Shown: positions 22,476-30,772, counted from the stretch's first letter. The stretch: 37,548 bases of DNA from Desulfuromonadales bacterium (GCA_023701265.1 JAMPXI010000008.1:1-37548); one strand, 5' to 3'. Notes: a model not told the origin generated them from the letters alone. Made by a program: numbers and translations.

Positions 22476-23423
22476 ATGACTGTCAACAACCAGAACATTG
22501 ATACCTCTCCCCTGGTCGATCCGGCCTGCTATGCGGCGGCGACGGCGGCAATCCGGGCTGAGGCGGCCCGCCTGTTCGAGACCGGCGAAGTGACGGCGGT
22601 GGTCGGCTACCGGGCCGGTCGGCGCGCCGGCACCGTCATGCCGGAAGTCGCGGTCACCGCGGAAGCGGCGGCGCAGCTGATTTTTTCGCCGGGCTGCCAG
22701 AACAACCTGACACTGTTCCTCTCCAAGGCCAAGCGCGACGCGCTCCCCAAGGGGAAGGTGGCGATCGTCGTCAAGGGATGTGACCTGCGGGCGTTGGCCG
22801 GGCTGATCGGCGAGTCCCAGCTCAAGCGTGACGAGGTCCACGTCATCGGCGTGGCCTGTCCCGGTGTCTACGGTGCGGCCGCCGACCATTCACGGCCACT
22901 GACCGCTGATTCCGCTGCAAAAAAGTGCCGCGAGTGCAAGGTTCATCTCCCCGAAGGGGTCGACCTGGTGGCCGGCACCTTGCCGGAACTCAAGGAACTC
23001 CCGCCGCTGGAGGCCCAGGAACTGGCCCGGTTGGAGGCGATGACGCCGCAGGAGCGCTGGGCCTTCTGGACCGAGCAGTTTTCCCGCTGTATCCGCTGCC
23101 TGGCCTGCCGGCAGGTCTGCCCGTTCTGTTTTTGCACCCAGTGCCTGTGCGACCGCAATCGGCCGCAGGCGGTCGACACCTCGCCGCGTCCTGCCGGCAA
23201 CACCGCCTGGCACCTGGTGCGGGCCATGCATCTGGCCGGGCGTTGCTCGGGGTGCGCCGAGTGCGAACGAGTCTGCCCGATGGATATCCCGCTCAACCTG
23301 CTCAACCGCAAGATGGCCCAGGAACTGTATGAGCTGTACGGGTTCGAGGCCGGGACGCAGCCGCAGGAGCAGGGGGCACTGACTTCGTATCGCGACGACG
23401 ACGACGAATCGTTCATTAAATGA
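22476..23423 (+). CDS. flxC: Flx-Hdr complex iron-sulfur protein FlxC (4Fe-4S dicluster)
   Basis: A 315-residue protein with an N-terminal region resembling the coenzyme F420 hydrogenase beta-subunit family (VVGYRAGRRAGTVMPEV, KVAIVVKGCDLRALAGL) and a C-terminal cysteine-rich part. This part has CIRCLACRQVCPFCFCTQCLC and CSGCAECERVCPMDIP, two 4Fe-4S sites plus extra cysteines. It is an electron-relay subunit of the Flx-Hdr complex. The order here is the mirror of flxABCD-hdrABC of Desulfovibrio. ATG 22476 (MTVNNQNID) follows AAGGG; an upstream in-frame start would sit in the palindromic element. Naming FlxC rather than B is by position and cysteine pattern. Confidence 0.85.
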   Translation: MTVNNQNIDTSPLVDPACYAAATAAIRAEAARLFETGEVTAVVGYRAGRRAGTVMPEVAVTAEAAAQLIFSPGCQNNLTLFLSKAKRDALPKGKVAIVVKGCDLRALAGLIGESQLKRDEVHVIGVACPGVYGAAADHSRPLTADSAAKKCRECKVHLPEGVDLVAGTLPELKELPPLEAQELARLEAMTPQERWAFWTEQFSRCIRCLACRQVCPFCFCTQCLCDRNRPQAVDTSPRPAGNTAWHLVRAMHLAGRCSGCAECERVCPMDIPLNLLNRKMAQELYELYGFEAGTQPQEQGALTSYRDDDDESFIK

Positions 23424-23428
23424 TGGTT

Positions 23429-23512
23429 AACCCCCCTTTGCAAAAGGGGGGCAGGGGGGATTTCATGTTTGGTAAAATCCCCCTAATCCCCCTTTCACAA
23501 AGGGGGACTTTA
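23429..23512. repeat. CCCCCTTT-family complex inverted repeat between flxC and flxB
   Basis: This A/C/G/T-tract rich gap has three nested inverted repeats: CCCCCCTTTGC/AAAAGGGGGG (23431-23451), GGGGGGATTT/AAATCCCCC flanking a 12-nt centre, and CCCCCTTTCAC/AAAGGGGG (to about 23507). It is a third repeat family, different from the other two, in the same operon. It fills nearly all the 105-nt gap between the flxC stop and the flxB start. Confidence 0.8.
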
Positions 23513-23528
23513 AACACAGGAAACCCTG

Positions 23529-24533
23529 ATGCCTAAGACAATCACCGAGCAGAACCTTCATCATCTCATCGACGCCCTGCTGGCCGAGGGGGTGCGCGTG
23601 ATCGGACCGAAGCGCGCCGACGCGCTGACCATATATGCACCGCTGGCCAATGGTGAAGAACTCGATCTCGATCAGTTGCCGCGCCGTTCGGCCAAGGAAG
23701 CCTTCTTCCCGCCGTGCGAGACGATCCTTTCCTTCGAAAAGCGCGATGGCAAGATCACGGTCAGCGATCCCGATCTCAACCGGCTCCCCGAGACGGTGCT
23801 GATCGGTGTGCGTCCGTGCGATGCGGTGGCACCGGGGATTCTCGACGCGGTCTTCTCATGGGATTACGACGATCCCTTCTACCTGGAGCGGCGCAAGCGT
23901 ACCACCATCATCGGCATCGCCTGCACATCAGCCGATGATGCCTGTTTCTGCACGGCGGTCGGCTGTTCTCCCGATGCCCGCAAGGGGTCCGACCTTTTCC
24001 TGGTGCCGTTGCAGGGCGGCGGGTTTGTGGTCGAGGCCATGGATGGCAAGGGCTCGGCGCTCAAGGCTCGTTATGAAGCACTGCTCGCTACCAGCGGCAG
24101 TGCCCAGCCTCTGCCGCTGGCTGTTCCGGCTGTCGACTCGCTCGACCTGGAGAAGATCCGTACCTGGCTGGCCGGCAACTTCGAACACCCCTTGTGGCAG
24201 GAGATCGCCAGCCGCTGCGCCGGTTGCGGCGCCTGCGCCTTCCTCTGCCCGGCCTGCCACTGCTTCGACATTGTCGATGAGGGCGGCGAGGCTGGCGGCT
24301 GTCGGCGCAAGCACTGGGACGCCTGCGGCTTCGGTAAGTTCACCATGCACGCCTCGGCGCACAACCCGCGTGATGTGCAGCCGCAGCGCTACCGCAACCG
24401 GATCATGCACAAGTTCAAGTACTACGCCGACAAGTTCAATCAGACCCTGTGCACCGGCTGTGGCCGCTGCATCCGCTGGTGTCCGGTCGGCATTGACATC
24501 AAGGCCGTGCTTGATGAAATCAATAAAAAATAA
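23529..24533 (+). CDS. flxB: Flx-Hdr complex iron-sulfur protein FlxB (sulfhydrogenase beta-like)
   Basis: A 334-residue protein of the 4Fe-4S dicluster family related to HydB/HyhB (sulfhydrogenase beta) and AsrA. Its C-terminal clusters are CAGCGACAFLCPACHC and CTGCGRCIRWCPVGIDI, with RCxxKHWDAC-type sequence CRRKHWDACGFGKF between them. The N-terminal region shows FEKRDGKITVSDPD and VLIGVRPCDAVAPGILD, conserved in this family. It shuttles electrons between FlxA and the other subunits. ATG 23529 follows CACAGGAAA. It precedes flxA across a perfect palindrome. Confidence 0.88.
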   Translation: MPKTITEQNLHHLIDALLAEGVRVIGPKRADALTIYAPLANGEELDLDQLPRRSAKEAFFPPCETILSFEKRDGKITVSDPDLNRLPETVLIGVRPCDAVAPGILDAVFSWDYDDPFYLERRKRTTIIGIACTSADDACFCTAVGCSPDARKGSDLFLVPLQGGGFVVEAMDGKGSALKARYEALLATSGSAQPLPLAVPAVDSLDLEKIRTWLAGNFEHPLWQEIASRCAGCGACAFLCPACHCFDIVDEGGEAGGCRRKHWDACGFGKFTMHASAHNPRDVQPQRYRNRIMHKFKYYADKFNQTLCTGCGRCIRWCPVGIDIKAVLDEINKK

Positions 24534-24536
24534 CCC

Positions 24537-24564
24537 GTAGGGGCACGGCGCGCCGTGCCCCTAC
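24537..24564. repeat. GTAGGGGC-family perfect 28-bp palindrome between flxB and flxA
   Basis: A perfect palindrome of 14-bp arms, GTAGGGGCACGGCG and its complement, with no spacer. It lies 3 nt after the flxB stop and ends 12 nt before flxA ATG. The arms share the first eight bases with the elements after hdrB and flxD, but the centre differs. Confidence 0.88.
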
Positions 24565-24576
24565 AACAGGTTCGAT

Positions 24577-25422
24577 ATGTGCATCCCTGACAAAAACATC
24601 TACAAGCCCCACCTCGCCACCATCGAGTCGATCGTCGACGAAACCCCGGACGTGCGCACCCTGCGCCTGGTCTTCCAGGACGAGGCGGTGCGCGAGAACT
24701 TCGCCTTTCGTGCCGGCCAGTTCGCCGAGTACTCGGCCTTCGGCTCCGGTGAATCGACCTTTTGCATCGCTTCGGCACCGACCCGCGGCGGCTACATCGA
24801 ATGCTGCTTCCGCGCCGTTGGCCGAGTCACCGAAGCGCTGCGCCGGCTGGAAGTCGGCGAGACGATCGGCGTGCGCGGCCCCTACGGCAATTCCTTTCCG
24901 ATCGAAGCGTTTTTCGGCAAGAACCTGGTCTTCGTCGCCGGCGGCATCGCCCTGCCGCCGCTGCGCACCCTGATCTGGCAGTGCCTCGACTGGCGTGACA
25001 AATTCGGCGACATCACCATTATCTACGGGGCGCGGACCGAGAGTGATCTGGTCTACAAACACGAGTTGGCCGAGTGGCAGCAGCGTAGCGATGTCCGCCT
25101 GGTTCGGACCGTTGATCCCGGCGGCAACGGCCCGGAGTGGGACGGCCAGGTCGGCTTCGTGCCGACGGTGCTGGAACAGGTCGCGCCGAGCGCTGACAAC
25201 ACCATCGCCCTGGTGTGCGGCCCGCCAATCATGATCAAGTTCACCCTGCCGGTGCTTGAGAAGCTTGGCTTTACCGACAACGCGATCTATACCACCCTGG
25301 AGAACCGGATGAAGTGCGGTCTGGGCAAGTGCGGACGCTGCAACGTCGGCAACGTCTATGTCTGCAAGGACGGTCCGGTCTTCACCGCCGCCCAGGTCAA
25401 GGCGATGCCGCAGGAGTTCTAA
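24577..25422 (+). CDS. flxA: FAD/NAD(P)-binding oxidoreductase FlxA (NADH-oxidising subunit)
   Basis: A 281-residue ferredoxin-reductase-fold protein related to HydG and AsrB. The FAD region holds FAFRAGQFAEYS, STFCIASAPT (in place of the usual RxYS) and GVRGPYGNSF. The NAD(P) Rossmann part has FVAGGIALPPLRTL and ALVCGPPIMIKF. The C-terminus binds a 2Fe-2S cluster through CGLGKCGRCNVG followed by YVCKDGPVFT, as in PyrK. It oxidises NADH and feeds the Hdr module, so this is the electron entry of the complex. ATG 24577 is last in the operon. MCIPDKNIYKPHLA is a typical N-terminus for the family. Confidence 0.92.
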   Translation: MCIPDKNIYKPHLATIESIVDETPDVRTLRLVFQDEAVRENFAFRAGQFAEYSAFGSGESTFCIASAPTRGGYIECCFRAVGRVTEALRRLEVGETIGVRGPYGNSFPIEAFFGKNLVFVAGGIALPPLRTLIWQCLDWRDKFGDITIIYGARTESDLVYKHELAEWQQRSDVRLVRTVDPGGNGPEWDGQVGFVPTVLEQVAPSADNTIALVCGPPIMIKFTLPVLEKLGFTDNAIYTTLENRMKCGLGKCGRCNVGNVYVCKDGPVFTAAQVKAMPQEF

Positions 25423-25612
25423 GGCCGATTCCGGCCGAAACACCAGTCAAAACAAGTGCATGTCTGCCGGAGGTCGTGCTATAGTCTGCGGGATTTTTAT
25501 CCCCAGCGGACCCAGCTGGCATGACGACGTCACGGCCCCCCGGATGAGCCCGTCGGTAGAGACTCCGGCGCGGCGAGGCGCCTCTGCCTGGTCTGCTGTT
25601 TGCGAGGCTGTC

Positions 25613-26851
25613 ATGTCCGATCCCCATTCCAACCCGCTGCGCACCATCTTCTCCCTGCCGGTCATCGTTGCCGCCCTCGGCTACTTTGTCGATATCTACG
25701 ACCTGGTCCTGTTCAGCATCGTGCGGGTACCGAGTCTCAAGGCTTTTGGCCTGGAGGGGCAGGCGCTGATCGACAAGGGTGTCTTCCTGCTCAACATGCA
25801 GATGGCCGGGATGCTCCTGGGCGGGATTCTGTGGGGGGTGCTCGGCGACCGCAAGGGGCGTCTGAAGATCATGTTCGCCTCGATCTTCCTCTACTCGCTG
25901 GCCAACCTGGCCAATGCGGCCGTCACCTCGCTCCCAGCCTACGCCGTCCTGCGCTTCGTCGCCGGTGTCGGTCTGGCCGGGGAACTGGGTGCCGGCATCA
26001 CGTTGGTCGCGGAAATCCTGCACAAGAGCGTGCGCGGCTACGGAACGATGATCGTCGCTTCCGTCGGTGTTTCCGGGGCGGTTCTCGCCAACCTGGTGGC
26101 CAAGACCTTCGACTGGCGCACCGCTTTCGTTATCGGCGGAATTCTTGGTCTGCTGCTGCTGATCACCCGGATTTCGGTGGCCGAATCCGGCATGTTCAAG
26201 CAGATGGAAAACGCCAGCGTCACCAAGGGAAACTTCCTGGCATTGTTCACCGACCGCAATCGCTTCTCCCGCTATGTCAATTCGATCATGATCGGACTGC
26301 CGTCGTGGTTCGTGGTCGGCGTCCTGATCACCTTTTCCCCTGAATTTGCCAAAGCCTTGGGGGTGCAGGGAACGATCAGTGCCGGCAACGCGGTGATGTA
26401 CTGCTACATCGGCCTGGTGGTCGGAGATCTGGCCAGCGGTCTGCTCAGCCAGTTGCTGAAAAGCCGGCGCAAGGCCGTGCTGCTGTTCCTGCTTATGACG
26501 GTTGCGGCTGTCGCCGCCTACTTCCTGGCAACCGGGGTCAGCGTCACGACGTTCTATACAATCTGCGGGGCGCTGGGTTTCGGCATCGGCTACTGGGCAA
26601 TCTTCGTCACCGTGGCCGCCGAGCAGTTCGGCACCAATCTGCGTGCCACCGTGGCGACCACCGTCCCCAACTTTGTGCGCGGCATGACCGTGCCGATCAC
26701 CATGCTCTTCCAGTTTTTCCGCCAACCGTTCGGCCTCGAGGGCGGCGCGCTGGCGGTCGGCGCGCTCACCCTTGCCATCGCGCTCTTTTCACTGTGGCGG
26801 CTGGAGGAGACCTTTCACAAGGATCTCGACTACTTCGAGGAGTTTATCTGA
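25613..26851 (+). CDS. Major facilitator superfamily transporter
   Basis: A 412-residue protein with about 12 hydrophobic segments. The MFS loop motif GVLGDRKGRLKIMF follows TM2, and RFVAGVGLAGELGAGI marks TM4. The second half has SRRKAVLLFLLM. The start region (MSDPHSNPLRTIF) and D in YFVDIYDLVLFSI are like the metabolite/H+ symporter group, but no substrate can be assigned. ATG 25613 has GAGG upstream; a longer frame from 25358 overlaps flxA and is rejected. It lies 190 nt after flxA; no terminator was noticed between, so cotranscription with the Flx-Hdr operon is possible. Confidence 0.9.
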   Translation: MSDPHSNPLRTIFSLPVIVAALGYFVDIYDLVLFSIVRVPSLKAFGLEGQALIDKGVFLLNMQMAGMLLGGILWGVLGDRKGRLKIMFASIFLYSLANLANAAVTSLPAYAVLRFVAGVGLAGELGAGITLVAEILHKSVRGYGTMIVASVGVSGAVLANLVAKTFDWRTAFVIGGILGLLLLITRISVAESGMFKQMENASVTKGNFLALFTDRNRFSRYVNSIMIGLPSWFVVGVLITFSPEFAKALGVQGTISAGNAVMYCYIGLVVGDLASGLLSQLLKSRRKAVLLFLLMTVAAVAAYFLATGVSVTTFYTICGALGFGIGYWAIFVTVAAEQFGTNLRATVATTVPNFVRGMTVPITMLFQFFRQPFGLEGGALAVGALTLAIALFSLWRLEETFHKDLDYFEEFI

Positions 26852-26938
26852 CTGGTTTCTTCAAGCAGACGGGCGAGCAATAGCGGCGTTGTCCTGACAA
26901 ACGCTCCATGACCTTAAGCTTGCCGGGGGCTTCATTGT

Positions 26939-28729
26939 ATGTATGGACTGAACGACCTGCTTCTGGAAGTCCTTCGTGCTACCTTTCTTGCCGCGCTGCT
27001 TTTTTATCTCGTTGTCGGCGCGCGGCACTCGCGGTTTGCAAGGCTTCCCGGCGCCCGGTTCATCGTTGTGGGGTTCAGCCTGCTTCTGCTGGCGACCCTG
27101 CTCGACATCACCGATGAAATTCCGGGGCTCGAGCGCTATGTCGTCATCGGCGCCACCCAAACGGAAGCGTATATCGAGACGATCTTCGGGTACCTGGCCG
27201 CCTTCGCCACCCTCTTTGTCGGCTTCATCAAAATCATCCCTTCCATCGCCAAAATCGAAGAGGTTAGTCAGGAACTGCGCGAGAGCGAAGAAAAGTTCCG
27301 CTCCGTCTTCGAGACGATCCCCGATGTCATCAGCATCACCCGCCTGAGCGACGGTCTGGTGGCGGATCTGAACCCGGCGATTCAGGAACTTTCCGGTCTG
27401 CCCCGCGAACATTTCATCGGGCGCTCGTCGATCGATTTGAAGACTTGGGCAAACCCGGCCGACCGCGAGCGGATGGTCCAGAGCGTCCTCAAGGGTGGTT
27501 CGATCCGCAACATGGAGGCACAGCTCAACACCGGGGGCGGGCAACTGCGCGATTGTCTGGTCTCCGCACGGCTGATGCACCTGCAGGGCGAGCCGCATAT
27601 TCTGGCGGTCTTCAAGGATATTACCGAACGCAACGAAGTCCTGCGCGCCTTGCGTGACAGCGAGGCCCGCTTTCGCCTGATCTTTGAACTTAGTCCGGAC
27701 CCCCTGATCATCGCAAAAGCCAACGGCGGAGGGATTGTCGACGTCAACCGGGCCTTCGTTGCCGAGACCGGCATCTCGGTCGAAGAGGCACAGGGGAAGA
27801 ACTCGGTCGAACTCAACATCTGGGCCGACCCGGAACAGCGCAGTATATTCCTCGACCTGCTGCGGCAAAACGGAGCGGTCATCAATCTGGAAGCCGGTTT
27901 TCGCATGAAGGACGGGGCGATTCGCACCGGGCTGGTCTCGGCACAACTGGTTGAGCTGGGTGCGACTCCCTGCATCCTCATCGACATCCGCGACATCACC
28001 CAACAGAAGCAGGCCGAGCAGGCCCTGCTGGAAATGGACCGGATGAAAAGCGAGTTCATCTCGACTGCCGCCCACGAATTGCGCACGCCGCTGGCAACGA
28101 TGCTGGGCTACACTGAGCTGATCCGTTCACCGGACGAATTCGGTGGCTTCAACGAGGAGCAGCGCGAGGATTTCCTTGCGGAAATTTATCTGAAGGGCGA
28201 GACGCTCAGCCGCATCATCGATGAGATGCTTGATATCAGCCGGATCGAGAGCGGGCATCCTATTGCTCTCGACCGGCAGCCCCATGAACCCGCAGCCCTG
28301 TTGTCAAAGGTCCTGCGGCGCTTCGAAATGCAGAGTCCCAAGCATCTCTTCCAAAGTGAATTCCCCGGTAAGCAGCCCGAGGTGATTCCCTGTGACCTGC
28401 ACCGCATCACGCAGGTGCTCGAGAACCTCCTGAGCAATGCCGTCAAGTACTCGCCGCAGGGCGGATCGATCACGGTGCACGGCGAAACCGTCGGTACCGA
28501 TTATGTCATCAGCATTGCCGATCAGGGGATCGGCATGGCTCCCGAGCAGTTGGAGCGGGTCTTCGACAAATTCTACCGGGCCGATTCTTCGAATACGGCC
28601 ATTAGTGGCCTTGGGTTGGGAATGAGCATCGCCCGTCAGATCATCGAAGCGCACTCCGGGCGGATCTGGATGAAGAGTGAGCCGGGAGTCGGAACCACGG
28701 TGACATTCAGTATGCCACTCGTCCCCTAG
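26939..28729 (+). CDS. Membrane-bound PAS-PAS sensor histidine kinase
   Basis: A 596-residue two-component sensor. Residues 1-100 hold three hydrophobic segments, followed by two PAS domains (about 115-235 and 240-360, each starting with a SE(E/A)(K/R)FR sequence and ending in DITE/DITQ). The HisKA helix is FISTAAHELRTPLATMLGY with phospho-acceptor H379. The HATPase has the N-box ENLLSNAVKYSP, the G1 box DQGIGMAPEQLE, the F box FDKFYRAD and the G2 box GLGLGMSIAR. The final segment GVGTTVTFSMPL is standard. No response regulator is next to it, so it is an orphan kinase here. ATG 26939 (MYGLNDLLLEVL) starts just before the first hydrophobic segment. A fragment of a close relative lies 570 nt downstream. 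Confidence 0.93.
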   Translation: MYGLNDLLLEVLRATFLAALLFYLVVGARHSRFARLPGARFIVVGFSLLLLATLLDITDEIPGLERYVVIGATQTEAYIETIFGYLAAFATLFVGFIKIIPSIAKIEEVSQELRESEEKFRSVFETIPDVISITRLSDGLVADLNPAIQELSGLPREHFIGRSSIDLKTWANPADRERMVQSVLKGGSIRNMEAQLNTGGGQLRDCLVSARLMHLQGEPHILAVFKDITERNEVLRALRDSEARFRLIFELSPDPLIIAKANGGGIVDVNRAFVAETGISVEEAQGKNSVELNIWADPEQRSIFLDLLRQNGAVINLEAGFRMKDGAIRTGLVSAQLVELGATPCILIDIRDITQQKQAEQALLEMDRMKSEFISTAAHELRTPLATMLGYTELIRSPDEFGGFNEEQREDFLAEIYLKGETLSRIIDEMLDISRIESGHPIALDRQPHEPAALLSKVLRRFEMQSPKHLFQSEFPGKQPEVIPCDLHRITQVLENLLSNAVKYSPQGGSITVHGETVGTDYVISIADQGIGMAPEQLERVFDKFYRADSSNTAISGLGLGMSIARQIIEAHSGRIWMKSEPGVGTTVTFSMPLVP

Positions 28730-28747
28730 TCAGCGGGCCGGCGCTTT

Positions 28748-28792
28748 AAAAGAATGGCCACCAGGCTTGATCGCCGGGTGGCCATTCCTGTT
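28748..28792 (-). terminator. Intrinsic terminator between the kinase and the zinc-ribbon gene
   Basis: GAATGGCCACC (28752-28762) pairs perfectly with GGTGGCCATTC (28777-28787). On the minus strand the stem is followed by TTTTAAAG, so it terminates the zinc-ribbon gene. On the plus strand no T-run follows, so it would be weak for the kinase. Confidence 0.75.
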
Positions 28793-28818
28793 GGGCAGGA
28801 GTCGTGAGGCAATATCGA

Positions 28819-29202
28819 TTAAAGAGTGTTGTAATCGTCTGATTCCACGGCGTCGCCGGCGGATCCCAGAAAAGACCCCTTTTGCGAATCTTTAACGACG
28901 ACCACTTTGTCATGCGTAACGGAACAAACCGTTCCGCAGACGGTACACTCATAGAGTGCTTCGTGAAACTGGAAGGCCTCGAGGTCGGTTTCATAGCTGA
29001 CCATGAACTTGCATGTCGGGCAGACGAAGTCAGTTTGCACCTTCTGTGGTTGCTGAACCTTCCCCTTGATGATTTTCAGGTGCTCGCCGGAAAAGGTCCA
29101 AATGCCCCCGCACTTCCCGCATTCACGCGCATCCTGGGAAAATCCTTCCGCATGCAGGTTGATTTCCACATGTTCCCGACTCTTGCATAACGGACACTTC
29201 AT
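28819..29202 (-). CDS. Zinc-ribbon protein of unknown function
   Basis: A 127-residue cysteine-rich cytosolic protein. Eight or nine cysteines occur in CxxC pairs: C3/C6 (KCPLCKS), C28/C31 (CGKCGG), C61/C64 (CPTCKF) and C86/C89 with C93 (CTVCGTVC). This suggests at least two zinc ribbons. The C-terminal tail (KDSQKGSFLGSAGDAVESDD) is acidic. I do not recognise the family; zinc ribbons occur in regulators and metal-binding stress proteins. ATG 29202 follows GAAGGAG. It points back toward the kinase and sits between that gene and the partial kinase copy. It has its own terminator. Confidence 0.75.
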   Translation of the reverse strand: MKCPLCKSREHVEINLHAEGFSQDARECGKCGGIWTFSGEHLKIIKGKVQQPQKVQTDFVCPTCKFMVSYETDLEAFQFHEALYECTVCGTVCSVTHDKVVVVKDSQKGSFLGSAGDAVESDDYNTL

Positions 29203-29297
29203 GGTTACTCTCCTTCTCGCGGTTTTATTAAGATGCTTGTATTTAATGCTAACTGACAAGGACTGGCAACGCAAATCATCACGAGAGGAGAAATCAA

Positions 29298-29513
29298 GAA
29301 GGGAAAACGCTCAGCCGCATCATTGACGAGTTGCTCGATATCAGCCGGATCGAAAGCGGGCATTCGATTTCCCTCGATCTGCATCCTCAGTCGCCGCTGG
29401 CCCTGCTCCACAAAGTGATTCGCCGCTTTGAACTGCAGAATTCCAGGCATGTCTTTCAGTTGATATTTGCTGAAAACCAGCCGGAGGCCTTGCTCTGCGA
29501 TCTGCACCGCATC
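29298..29513 (+). pseudogene. Remnant of a histidine kinase gene (dimerisation-to-ATPase boundary)
   Basis: In frame, this 72-codon piece reads EGKTLSRIIDELLDISRIES onward and ends CDLHRI. It aligns without a gap to 28193-28408 of the upstream kinase. By my count 47 of 72 residues are identical. Sequence before and after the fragment does not continue the kinase, so it is truncated at both ends: no sensor domain, no phospho-His helix start, no ATP-binding boxes. The level of identity means a diverged paralogue rather than a recent copy. It may be all that is left of a second kinase gene. Confidence 0.8.
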
Positions 29514-29886
29514 GATCCCGGGAAAGACGACAAAAATTGTCAGCATATCTCGGCCAAACGGCGTAGTCTATTCTCTGGATTTGGCCATAATTGTGTCAAA
29601 GATTAACAAAGCTTCGCCATCACCTGTGACTGCAATGAAAAAGGCACGCAAAATTGATTGGTTGGAAGTTATCAAGTCGGCTGTCGCCCCTGATGGACGG
29701 CAACCGTCGTATCTGGTTTGAATTACAGAAGTCTTGATAATTAGCCTTTCCCCCGCCTGTTCATATCCGCTGTTTCCCTCTTGCCACAATGCGTCAAGCG
29801 GCTCTGTGGCTATGCGCAACCGGCCCCCGTCTGCTTGAATTCTTTTTGCTGGGCATCCCCGCAAAAACACCGAATCAGGAAATTTT

Positions 29887-29902
29887 TGGAATTCCTTTTG
29901 CG
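29887..29902 (+). promoter_or_regulatory. Possible sigma-54 promoter for the riboswitch-cytochrome transcript
   Basis: TGGAATTCCTTTTGCG has GG-N10-GC spacing and a TTGC -12 box, but the bases after the GG (AAT for CAC) are off consensus. A start at about 29913 would give a leader of about 335 nt that contains the riboswitch. It has the same TTTTGC -12 context as the two nif-region candidates. Confidence 0.35.
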
Positions 29903-30008
29903 ATATTGTCTGGCACGCCACGGCGATCGGCGCTAGCCAGTCGGCCGGCGAACACCACGGAAAGGAGGTGTACATAATTCTGAAAATGGTTGTTCCACGC
30001 ACCAGTTG

Positions 30009-30091
30009 TACATCGACAATACTCAACCATTCGCGAGGATGGGGCGGAAAGCCTATAGGGTCTCATCGAGACAGCCGGGTTGCCGAAATGT
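30009..30091 (+). promoter_or_regulatory. GEMM-I cyclic-dinucleotide riboswitch (predicted GEMM-Ib, cyclic AMP-GMP type)
   Basis: The leader of the cytochrome gene matches the GEMM-I aptamer. CCATTC-GCGA-GGATGG (30027-30042) is the P1b-type stem with a GNRA tetraloop, followed by GGCGGAAAGCC (cf. GACGCAAAGCC). The second arm is AGGGTCTCATCGAGACAGCC then GGGTTGCCGA (to about 30086). These strings are the most conserved parts of the family. Anchoring on the CC of the first stem, the base equivalent to position 20 of the V. cholerae Vc2 aptamer is A (30021), where c-di-GMP-binding members have G; A there is characteristic of the Geobacter cyclic AMP-GMP class. The ligand call depends on that alignment. 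Confidence 0.85.
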
Positions 30092-30103
30092 CTCCGTGAA
30101 ATA

Positions 30104-30110
30104 GGCTGTC
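30104..30110 (+). promoter_or_regulatory. Candidate anti-aptamer strand of the GEMM switch
   Basis: GGCTGTC (30104-30110) is exactly complementary to GACAGCC (30070-30076), a conserved aptamer segment. Pairing would break the aptamer's second arm, so the two folds are mutually exclusive. A hairpin TTCCCTT/AAGGGAA near 30168-30187 lies downstream but has a poor T-run, so I cannot say whether the output is transcriptional or translational. Confidence 0.45.
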
Positions 30111-30247
30111 CCTCTCCAGATATCTGGACGAAATGAATCGGGGATGCCATTCCGAAGGAGGATCGTTCCCTTAAGTGCAAGGGAATAATTTCCGGCCAAC
30201 GGCCATAAACTTCAACGACAACTCAAAACAAGGAAAGAGGAAAAAAC

Positions 30248-30772
<525 letters not shown>

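Larger units (their letters stand above)
29203..30247. other. About 1 kb between the zinc-ribbon gene and the tethered cytochrome gene, no intact gene
   Basis: This long gap holds a kinase-gene remnant (29298-29513), a hairpin TTTTTGC...GCAAAAA (29843-29867), a possible sigma-54 promoter (29887-29902) and a GEMM riboswitch leader (30009-30091). Between 29517 and 29840 I see no convincing gene or RNA. A minus-strand open frame at 29568-30026 is not supported by codon quality or ribosome site. Confidence 0.6.

Noticed and set aside
29960-29987. AAAGGAGG sequence as the ribosome site of a leader peptide ahead of the riboswitch
   Set aside because: The nearest ATG is 17 nt away and the resulting frame would run through the aptamer. 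No good start codon lies at the right spacing.
29568-30026. 152-residue minus-strand open frame upstream of the riboswitch
   Set aside because: It has no family resemblance and crosses the candidate promoter and riboswitch start. Composition is not coding-like.
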